Under the pieces are notes generated by a model. It saw only the letters and a list, made by a program, of their open reading frames with translations. It searched no databases and was not told the DNA's origin. This document shows positions 19,569 to 26,730 of a stretch of 64,000 nt of DNA, piece after piece. This DNA comes from an uncultured Aquimonas sp. Lineage in GTDB: Bacteria > Pseudomonadota > Gammaproteobacteria > Xanthomonadales > Xanthomonadaceae. A program made the position numbers and the translations under genes. The stretch lies in assembly GCF_937888285.1 (NCBI RefSeq), contig NZ_CALART010000109.1:62001-126000 (forward strand), given 5' to 3'. Numbering within the stretch: position 1 is the stretch's first letter; each line of letters begins with the position of its first letter.

Positions 19569-20273
19569 TCAGCGCTCCGTCATCTCGACGCTGACCTGGC
19601 CGATGCCCTCGACGCGCGCGGTGAGCCGATCCCCGACCACGCAGGGGCCGACGCCAGCGGGCGTGCCGGTGAACACCAGATCGCCTGGCTCCAGCCGCAC
19701 GAAGGTCGAGAGATTCGCCAGCAGTTCCGGCACCGACCAGATCAGATCGGCGATGTCCGCCGACTGCCGCGTCTCGCCGTTCTGGATCAGCTCGATGCGC
19801 GCCGCTTTCGGATGGCCGATCCGCGCCGCCGGCGCGATCGCGCTGCAGGGGGCGGAGCGGTCGAAGCCCTTGGCCATGTCCCAGGGCTTGCCGCCCTTCT
19901 TGAACTGCGCCTGCAGGTCGCGGCGGGTGAAGTCGATGCCGACGCCGTAGCCGAACACGAGGGCCTGCGCCTGCTCGGGCGTGAGATTCGCGCCGCTGCC
20001 GCCGATCGCCACTACCAGCTCGGCCTCGTAGTGGAAATCTGCGGTCTGGCCCGGATACGGAATCCGCGCGCCGTCGGAGACCACCGCATCGGCCGGCTTC
20101 ATGAAGAAGAACGGCGCCTCGCGGGTCGGGTCCGCACCCATCTCGCGGGCGTGCTCGGCGTAGTTGCGGCCCACGCAGTAGATGCGGCGCACCGGGAAGT
20201 ACTGCGGGCTTTCAGCCACAGCGACGCAGGGCTGGGCGGGCGGCGGCAGGACGTAGACGCTGGACTGGGGCAT
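19569..20273 (-). CDS. Fumarylacetoacetate hydrolase family protein
   Basis: 234 aa FAH-fold enzyme, similar to fumarylpyruvate or acylpyruvate hydrolases that cleave C-C bonds in diketo acids. Typical elements: YCVGRNYAEHAREMG, FFFMKPADAVV, the acidic metal-site region DFHYEAELVVAIGG, and FTGTPAGVGP near the C-terminus. ATG 20273 gives the normal family length; the frame stays open into the upstream repeat region but that part is not family-like. Probably an operon with the downstream FAD oxidoreductase. Confidence 0.92.
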   Translation of the reverse strand: MPQSSVYVLPPPAQPCVAVAESPQYFPVRRIYCVGRNYAEHAREMGADPTREAPFFFMKPADAVVSDGARIPYPGQTADFHYEAELVVAIGGSGANLTPEQAQALVFGYGVGIDFTRRDLQAQFKKGGKPWDMAKGFDRSAPCSAIAPAARIGHPKAARIELIQNGETRQSADIADLIWSVPELLANLSTFVRLEPGDLVFTGTPAGVGPCVVGDRLTARVEGIGQVSVEMTER

Positions 20274-20706
20274 GGGGTTCGTCTCTCGGGATTGGGGATT
20301 GGGGATTGGGGATTGGGGATTCGGGATTGGGGATTCGCAAGAGCCGGAGCAGAGCGACTCCCCTCTCCCTTCGTGTGAAGCGGAGAAGAACGCCTGTCGG
20401 CTGCCGGTGGCAGCCGACGTTCTCCGGAGCCCGCGCGAAGCGACGGCAGACCAAGGGAGGAGGCGAGTCTCGCGCGAGGTTCGCCCCCTCTCCCCAACCC
20501 CTCTCCCACCAGGGGAGAGGGGCTCCACATCAGGGGTCGAGAGACTGAGTCGCGCTCGCCCCCTCGCGCGTCCTGCGAACAGCCTGCAAAGCATAGCCGC
20601 GTGCACGTGGTTCGCACCCCTGCGTAAAGGCGCAGCACAGGCTTGACGCCGGCCCAAGCGCGAAACTTGCATGCCGCGAGTCAACACACCCCGCGCGGAG
20701 GCCCCC
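20274..20706. repeat. Repeat-bearing intergenic region (GGGATTG array and CCCTCTCC hairpin)
   Basis: Between divergent genes. 20287-20335 holds seven 7-bp GGGATTN units, ending in CGCAAGAGC, a flank shared with the arrays at 38852 and 39274. 20482-20522 holds a CCCCTCTCC / GGGGAGAGG hairpin. The remaining sequence shows no gene. A purine-rich GGAGG precedes the small ORF at 20707. Confidence 0.7.
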
Positions 20707-21051
20707 ATGCTGCCCCAGGACGACGAAGACGCACTGCTGAAGCGGCACCGCTATGCGCTGCAGGAGATCGAGCGCGAGATCCGCAAGATCAACCGCGAGG
20801 TGATCCACCGCGACATCCCGAAGATCGAGCGCAAGCACGTGGTCGAACTGGCCAAGGTGGTGGCCGAGCACCGCGCCCGCTATCTCACCGCCGGCATGCG
20901 CCTGTCGTCCGCCAAGATCGGCACGCCGGAAGAGCAGGAGCTGATCCGCATCCTGCCCGGTCTGCGCCGCGAGTTCGAAACCGCCCGCGACGTGTTCGCT
21001 GCACTGGAGCGCGCCATCGAGCAGGCCTACGTCGACGTCGATCTGCGCTGA
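20707..21051 (+). CDS. Conserved-looking hypothetical protein, helical
   Basis: 114 aa, not recognised. Charged and almost wholly helix-forming, with heptad-like stretches such as QEIEREIRKINREVIHRD, so a coiled coil or helical bundle is likely. No signal peptide or membrane segment. ATG 20707 has GGAGG five bases upstream; an in-frame ATG at 20671 lacks one. GC-rich third positions support real coding. Standing alone between FAH and S9 peptidase genes, context gives no function. Confidence 0.65.
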   Translation: MLPQDDEDALLKRHRYALQEIEREIRKINREVIHRDIPKIERKHVVELAKVVAEHRARYLTAGMRLSSAKIGTPEEQELIRILPGLRREFETARDVFAALERAIEQAYVDVDLR

Positions 21052-21351
21052 AGGCAACCGCGGCAGCTCACGTGGCCGCAGCAAGCCTCGCTACTGCGCT
21101 CGATCCCGTCGCCCCCGCGACGGCGGGGGCCCAGCCCGGCGCGCGCCGGTCGCTGAATCCCGGGACTCCCGCCCCTACGTTCAAGCGCACAGGTTCTGCG
21201 TGCGCGTGACTCATCCCAGCCTGCTGACCGGCATCCGCACGACGCACCGAGCCCAGTCACCCCAAGCGCTGCGCCCTGCCTTCTGGCACCCGCGCCGAAG
21301 CGCCGCAGGCGGCACCTTTGCAGCCCTGTCCAACGACCGGGCCCGCCGCTC
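21052..21351. other. Intergenic region with a CCCCCGC hairpin
   Basis: Near 21110-21130 a CCCCCGC / GCGGGGG palindrome followed by GCCCAG resembles the widespread proteobacterial 'cgggggcccag' element; a degenerate relative lies near 58196-58300. No gene is apparent in the rest. Confidence 0.4.
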
Positions 21352-23304
21352 ATGACCCTGCTGTCCCCCCTCCCGCGCCGCCTGCGGCTCGCCGCACTGG
21401 CGGCCTTCAGCCTCGGTTTCGCCCTGCCCGCCTTAGCCGCTGAGCGCATCGAAGTCGGCAACCGCGTGACCGAAGGCGTGCCCGAGCTGCCGGCCGATCT
21501 GATCGAGCGCCTCGACCGCTACCAGAACACACGGCCGTCCAACTTTGCCGGCTGGGCCAGCGATGGCGAGCTGCTGATCGGCACCCGCTTCGGCGAGACC
21601 AGCCAGGTACACCGCGTGCGCGCGCCGCTGGGCATGCGTGAGCAGCTGACCTTCCACAAGGAGCCGGTGTCCTCGGTGCGCGCCCAGCCGGGCAGCAACG
21701 GCCGCGGCTTCGTGTTCGGCAAGGATGTCGGCGGCTCGGAGTTCTGGCAGCTCTACCACTACGACCTCGAGAGCCGCAGCACGCGCCTGCTCACCGACGG
21801 CGGCCGCAGCCGCAACGAGCAGCCAATCTGGTCACCCGACGGCCGCCTCATCGCCTGGTCGAGCACGGCCCGCAACGGCCGCGACAGCGACATCTGGGTG
21901 CGCTCGCTCGACGGCGAGGCGCGCGCCGTGCTGACCGAGGGCGGCAACTGGTTCGCCAACGACTTCTCGGCCGATGGCAAGCGCCTGCTGGTGCAGCGCT
22001 ACATTTCGATCAACGAGAGCCAGCCGGGCGAGGTGGATCTCGCCACCGGCACGCTCGAGCGCTTCCCGGTCGAGGGCGGCAAGGCGGCCTTCGGCGGCCT
22101 GCGCTACGCGCCCGATGGCGAGGGCATCTACTTCATCTCCGACGAGAACAGCGAGTTCCGGCGCCTGCGCTACCACCGCCCCGGCCAACCGGTGCAGGTG
22201 CTCACGGCCGATCTCGACTGGAACGTGGTGGCCTTCGACATCGCCTCGGACGGCCGCCATCTGGCGTATGCGAGCAACGAGGACGGCATCTTCCGCCTGC
22301 ACGTGCTGTCCCTGCCCGATCATCGTCCCGTGCCCCTGCCCGAGCTGCCGGTCGGCGTGATCGGCGGCATGGGCTTCTCGCCCGACGGCCAGCGCATCGC
22401 GCTGACGCTGAACAGCGCGATCACGCCCAGCGATGTCTATGTGGTGGATCTCGCCGCGCGCAGCCTGACCCGCTGGACCGAAGGCGAAGTCGGCGGCCTC
22501 GACGCCTCGCGCTTCGTTGCGCCCACGCTGATCCGCTACGAGAGCTTCGACGGCCTGTCGATTCCGGCCTTCTACTACCGCCCGGCTGGCGTGCCGGCCG
22601 ACCGCAAGCTGCCGGTGGTGATCAACATCCACGGCGGCCCCGAGGCCCAGGCCCTGCCGGTGTTCAGCCCGGCCGTGCAGTTCATGCTCGACGAACTGCA
22701 GGTGGCCGTGCTGGTGCCGAACGTGCGCGGCTCGGCGGGCTACGGCAAGACCTTTCTCGACCTCGACAACGGGTTGAAGCGCAAGGACTCGGTCAAGGAC
22801 ATCGGCGCCCTGCTCGACTGGATCGCCCAGCAGCCGGGTCTCGATGCCGACAAGGTCGGCGTGTCGGGCGGCAGCTACGGTGGCTACATGGTGCTGGCAA
22901 CCCTGGTCGACTACGCCGACCGCCTCGCCGCCGGCATCAACGTGGTCGGCATCTCGCACTTCAGCACCTTCCTGAAGAACACCGAGAGCTACCGCCGCGA
23001 CCTGCGCCGCGCCGAGTACGGCGACGAGCGCGACCCGGAGATCGCCAAGTTCTTCGAGGAGATCGCGCCGCTCAACAACGCCGCGCAGATCCGCTCGCCG
23101 CTGTTCGTGGCCCAGGGCGCCAACGACCCTCGCGTGCCGCTGTCCGAAGCCGACCAGATCGTCGACGCGGTGCAGGGTAACGGCGGCGATGTCTGGTACC
23201 TGGTGTTCAAGGACGAGGGCCACGGCTTCGCCAAGAAGACCAACAGCGACTACTTCAGCGCCGCCAGCATGCTGTTCTGGCAGAAGCACCTGCTGGGCGA
23301 GTAG
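21352..23304 (+). CDS. S9 family peptidase (acylaminoacyl/prolyl oligopeptidase type)
   Basis: 650 aa exported serine peptidase. N-terminal signal peptide ending ALPALAA, a TolB/WD-like beta-propeller (repeats such as PIWSPDGRLIAWSS and GMGFSPDGQRIAL), then a C-terminal alpha/beta-hydrolase domain. The catalytic triad is visible: Ser508 in GGSYGG, Asp592 in GANDPRVP, His624 in DEGHGF. INIHGGPEAQ provides the oxyanion-hole region. Probably periplasmic and involved in oligopeptide breakdown. A perfect 11-bp hairpin follows the stop. Confidence 0.94.
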   Translation: MTLLSPLPRRLRLAALAAFSLGFALPALAAERIEVGNRVTEGVPELPADLIERLDRYQNTRPSNFAGWASDGELLIGTRFGETSQVHRVRAPLGMREQLTFHKEPVSSVRAQPGSNGRGFVFGKDVGGSEFWQLYHYDLESRSTRLLTDGGRSRNEQPIWSPDGRLIAWSSTARNGRDSDIWVRSLDGEARAVLTEGGNWFANDFSADGKRLLVQRYISINESQPGEVDLATGTLERFPVEGGKAAFGGLRYAPDGEGIYFISDENSEFRRLRYHRPGQPVQVLTADLDWNVVAFDIASDGRHLAYASNEDGIFRLHVLSLPDHRPVPLPELPVGVIGGMGFSPDGQRIALTLNSAITPSDVYVVDLAARSLTRWTEGEVGGLDASRFVAPTLIRYESFDGLSIPAFYYRPAGVPADRKLPVVINIHGGPEAQALPVFSPAVQFMLDELQVAVLVPNVRGSAGYGKTFLDLDNGLKRKDSVKDIGALLDWIAQQPGLDADKVGVSGGSYGGYMVLATLVDYADRLAAGINVVGISHFSTFLKNTESYRRDLRRAEYGDERDPEIAKFFEEIAPLNNAAQIRSPLFVAQGANDPRVPLSEADQIVDAVQGNGGDVWYLVFKDEGHGFAKKTNSDYFSAASMLFWQKHLLGE

Positions 23305-23314
23305 CTCAAGGCGC

Positions 23315-23342
23315 CACGCCCGCGGTCGATCCCGCGGGCGTG
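23315..23342 (+). terminator. Hairpin after S9 peptidase
   Basis: Perfect 11-bp stem CACGCCCGCGG / CCGCGGGCGTG with a 6-base loop, 10 bases after the stop. There is no T-run, so termination efficiency is uncertain; it may mainly protect the mRNA 3' end. Confidence 0.45.
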
Positions 23343-23434
23343 ACTTGGGCTTTGCGAACCGCATTGCGTGGTCGCGGCCTTCGAAGCTGCAAGCCTGCTC
23401 GCGATACGGTCGGCGTGGCGAAGCGAAGGCCGTG

Positions 23435-23660
23435 GTCGCCTGCGAGCAGGCTCCTACACAGAGCGAGAGCGCGGCGCCCATCCTGACGGGATCTTCCCGG
23501 TTACCGATGCCCGGCTCCTGTAGGAGCGAGCTTGCTCGCGACCGCAGCGCGCCGGACTTGTCCATCGAAACGCTCTTGCCGCACCTGCCACGGCGCGGTT
23601 CCCGCGACACTGGGCGATCTTGAGGGAACGCGGTCCGCTGCGAGCAGGCTCCAATCAAGA
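23435..23660. repeat. GTAGGAGC-type REP cluster
   Basis: Reverse copy at 23435-23457 (stem GAGCCTGC / GCAGGCGA region) and forward copy at 23520-23542 (GTAGGAGCGAGC, then TTGCTCGCGAC). The forward copy is the form well known as the Pseudomonas REP. Decayed copies occur near 23386 and 23640. A two-unit GAATCCC repeat (23710-23723) ends just before the stop of the next gene. No coding gene is visible in 23305-23733. Confidence 0.75.
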
Positions 23661-23733
23661 GTGGAAGTGCGCCCCCAGCGCTGCGACGACGGCGCGCCAG
23701 GCTTTACCCGAATCCCGAATCCCGACGCAAGCA

Positions 23734-24897
23734 TCATCGCACCGCGAACACCCGCCCCGCGGCAATCGTGGTGTCCAGCGCCAGCGAATCGGCGTCGAGC
23801 AACAGCAGATCGGCATCCGCCCCCACCTCAATGCGGCCCTTGCGCGGCAGGCCCCAGACCGAGGCCGCGCTGGAGGTGATCGGCCGAAGGGCATGCTCCA
23901 GCGCGAGGCCATGCGAGAGCACCAGCTCGCGCAGGCCCTCCAGCAGGCTGTGCATGGGCGCGAACTCGATCGACAGCAGGCGCCCCTGCGCATCGAAGCG
24001 AGGCAGGCTGGCCTGGCCATCCGTACTGAGGGTGATGCGCTCGATCGGGGCACCGTCTTCCAGCAAGGCCAGCAAGGCGCGCAGCGGCGGCACCTCGCCG
24101 GCTTCGAGCAGTTCGGCACTGGTGCTCGCGGTAATGTCGATGCTGCCGCCGGCATGCAGCCAGCGGCGCCCCTGCTCGAACAGGCGCGCGTTACGGCTCA
24201 TGTGGGTCGGGTGCCACTGACCGCGCGGCAGCGGCGTCCGCGCGCCCAGCTGCTCCAGTAGATCGATGCCGTCGGCGCCGTCGCCGACGTGGATCAGCAC
24301 GGTGCCGCGCTTGCCAGCCAGCATGCCGCCGACGCGCGCATCGGCGCCGATCCGCGCCAGCTCGTCGAAGCTGGGCTGCGAACCGCGGTGATCGGCGATC
24401 GCAATCTCGCCGACGCCCTGCATCTCGGGGATCAGCACCAGATCGGAGCGAACGCTGCCGGTCAGCGTCGCCACCGGCACTCGATAGCTGCCCGAGAGAA
24501 CAAAGGCCGAAAGACCTTCGGCGTTCAGCGCGCGCGCGCAGGCCAGCAGGTCGGCGTGGCTGCGGGTGACTTCATCGGTGCCCAGCGCACCGATCAGCGT
24601 GGTGACGCCGGCGCGCAGCGCATCTTCGGCGCGCAGCGGATGCGCGCGGGTGGCAAAGCCGCCCTCGCCGCCACCGCCGCCGATGTGCACCAGGCTGTCG
24701 ACGAAGCCCGGCACCAGCGGGCGACGGCGCGCATCGATGCGCCGCAGCGGCAGCGCGCTGCCCGGCTGCAGATCGCGCCCGATCGCCAGCACGCGGCCGG
24801 CAGCAATCAGCACATCCTGGCGACCGAGCGGCGCAGGGGCGAACACCTCGGCATCGGTGATCAGCAGCGGCGTGTCGCGTTCTTCGAGCAGCATCAT
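23734..24897 (-). CDS. Isoaspartyl dipeptidase (IadA) homologue with altered metal site
   Basis: 387 aa amidohydrolase-superfamily protein collinear with E. coli IadA, which hydrolyses beta-aspartyl dipeptides. Conserved: GGGGGEGGFATR, GTVLIHVGD (His203), WHPTHMSRN (His232), STDGQAS (Asp293) and the C-terminal ADADLLLLD. The first metal-binding HxH is changed: PGFVDSLVHIGG has Leu69 where IadA has His, keeping His71, and the position of the carboxylated bridging Lys is Glu164. Codons are CTG and GAG, so these are not single sequencing slips from His or Lys. ATG 24897 overlaps the permease stop (ATGA). Context suggests beta-Asp-Arg as substrate; activity needs testing. Confidence 0.85.
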   Translation of the reverse strand: MMLLEERDTPLLITDAEVFAPAPLGRQDVLIAAGRVLAIGRDLQPGSALPLRRIDARRRPLVPGFVDSLVHIGGGGGEGGFATRAHPLRAEDALRAGVTTLIGALGTDEVTRSHADLLACARALNAEGLSAFVLSGSYRVPVATLTGSVRSDLVLIPEMQGVGEIAIADHRGSQPSFDELARIGADARVGGMLAGKRGTVLIHVGDGADGIDLLEQLGARTPLPRGQWHPTHMSRNARLFEQGRRWLHAGGSIDITASTSAELLEAGEVPPLRALLALLEDGAPIERITLSTDGQASLPRFDAQGRLLSIEFAPMHSLLEGLRELVLSHGLALEHALRPITSSAASVWGLPRKGRIEVGADADLLLLDADSLALDTTIAAGRVFAVR

Positions 24898-26306
24898 TGG
24901 TATCCCGTCAGTACGCCAAGCGCGACGAAGCCCGCCGCCATGGCCAGCAGAAGAAGTTCGAAGCGCCAGACGATGCGCAGCCACTCCGCCCATGAGAGGC
25001 CGGCCACGCCGGTGGCGCCGATGAGCAGGGCCGAGGTCGGCACGACCAGGTTGGTGAGCCCGTCGCCGAGCTGGAAGGCGAGCACCGACACCTGCCGCGT
25101 CACGCCGACCAGATCGCCGAGGCCGGCCATCAGCGGCATGGTGATGGCCGCCTGCGCCGAGCCCGAGGTCACGAAGAAGTTGAAGCCCGACTGCAGGCCG
25201 AGCATGCCCAGCGCCGCCAGCATCGGCGGCGCGCCTTCGAACACCCAGGCCATCGCGTAGAGGAAGGTGTTGAGCACCGAAGGCGTGTGCGGATCGGTGC
25301 CGCCCAGCAGCCACAGCAGACCCTTGGCGGCGGCGATGACGAGCGCCACCGGCACCATCGAACGCACGCCGTCGGTGAACACCTCGGCGATGCGGTTGGC
25401 GCCGAGGCGACGGTCGATGAAGCAGATCAGACCGCTGACGAGGCCGAGGGTGAAGAACTGCGCGGCGATCTCGGGCAGGTAGTACCGGCGCTGGCTCACG
25501 CCCCAGACGATCCACACGACCGTCGCCAGCACCGCCAGCAGAATCGCGCGATCGGCCCAGCGCAGCGGCTCGGCGCGGATCAGTTCGGCCACGTCGCCCG
25601 CGTCCACCCGCTGCGCGCTGCGATGGCGCAGCGCAAAGCGCAGGGTGAAGGCGATGCCGACCGCGGTGAAGCAGGCCCACATGGCCATGCGGAAGTCGGC
25701 GCCCGACAGCGGATCCAGCCCGGCGATGCCCTGCGCCACCAGCACGCTGAACGGGTTGGTCCAGGAGGTCGCGAAGCCGATCTGGCTGGCCATGTAGGTG
25801 CACATCACCGCCGAGGCGCGCGGCAGGCCGAGGCGATCGGTCAGCGGCAGCAGCAGGGCGATGAAGGCGATGGTCTCCTCGCCCATGCCGAAGATCGCGC
25901 CGCCCAGCGAGAAGGCGATGAACAGCACGCTGAGCAGCAGCCAGTCGCGACTGCCGGTGATGGCGACCAGACGGAGCAGGCCGCGGTCGATCGCGCCCGA
26001 GGCCTGCACCACGGCGAAGCTGCCGCCGATGATGAAGACCAGGGCGATGACGCCGATCGCTGCGCCCGTGCGGCTGCCCGAGGCGAAGCCTTCGAACAGG
26101 AAATTGAGGAAGCCCGGCCCCTGCCCTTCCGAGAACAGGCTCAGGCCATGCTCGGGCTGGACCAGGCTGAAGCTGTCCAGCGACAGCGGCTGCCCCGGCG
26201 CGAATTGCCCGGCCGGCACCAGCAGGCTCACCGCGCTGAAGCCGAGCGCCACCAGGAACAGCAGCAGCAGGGTGTTGAGGCCCTTGGGTTCGGGGCTCGC
26301 GTTCAA
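24894..26306 (-). CDS. YfcC/DcuC-superfamily inner membrane permease
   Basis: About 470 aa, with about twelve hydrophobic helices; resembles the YfcC group (C4-dicarboxylate/basic amino acid carriers) with GMGEETIAFIALLLPL, QIGFATSWTNPFSVLVAQGIAG and TSGSAQAAITMPLM. The start is probably TTG at 26306, since GGAGA lies 6 bases upstream; a GTG at 26369 would add 21 residues but lacks a ribosome-binding site. Translationally coupled to the dipeptidase gene, suggesting uptake of the dipeptide or exchange of its amino-acid products. Confidence 0.85.
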   Translation of the reverse strand: MNASPEPKGLNTLLLLFLVALGFSAVSLLVPAGQFAPGQPLSLDSFSLVQPEHGLSLFSEGQGPGFLNFLFEGFASGSRTGAAIGVIALVFIIGGSFAVVQASGAIDRGLLRLVAITGSRDWLLLSVLFIAFSLGGAIFGMGEETIAFIALLLPLTDRLGLPRASAVMCTYMASQIGFATSWTNPFSVLVAQGIAGLDPLSGADFRMAMWACFTAVGIAFTLRFALRHRSAQRVDAGDVAELIRAEPLRWADRAILLAVLATVVWIVWGVSQRRYYLPEIAAQFFTLGLVSGLICFIDRRLGANRIAEVFTDGVRSMVPVALVIAAAKGLLWLLGGTDPHTPSVLNTFLYAMAWVFEGAPPMLAALGMLGLQSGFNFFVTSGSAQAAITMPLMAGLGDLVGVTRQVSVLAFQLGDGLTNLVVPTSALLIGATGVAGLSWAEWLRIVWRFELLLLAMAAGFVALGVLTGYQ

Positions 26307-26730
26307 GCGGTTCTCCAGACAGGCGAGGAAACAGAAAGCGGTGGACAGGAACACAGGCAGCAAGGACACCGCAAGACCGAAGTGACACGCAGAACTCGTC
26401 CGGGATCGCGCCCGGCCAACTCACGCAACATCGCGGGCACCTAGGGTGGGCCCTGGCCCACCGCAAGCCATGCTCCCGCCACGCTCGGGGATCCCGCGAA
26501 ACGCACTCCGCGCGCGAGCACCCGCGCTACAGACCACAGACCGGGGCAGGCCAAAGGCCACGGTGGGCCAGGGCCCACCCTATAGCTGGACGGGGCTCAT
26601 CGCCAAAGCAGTCGCGGGAGCCGGGCGTGGGGGGCGCCGGCTCCCGACGAACGACGGCCTGCATTGCCGAAGCGCAGACCATCGGGCCGAAGACGCGGGG
26701 AGGGAATCTTCGGCACCTGCGCCGCGGTAC
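26307..26730. repeat. Intergenic region with inverted GGTGGGCC REP pair
   Basis: Forward element 26441-26462 and reverse element 26562-26583: palindrome GGTGGGCC / GGCCCACC with CTAG or ATAG heads. They face outward around about 100 bp. The region separates the permease gene from the upstream TonB-receptor gene on the same strand. No other gene is seen. Confidence 0.75.
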
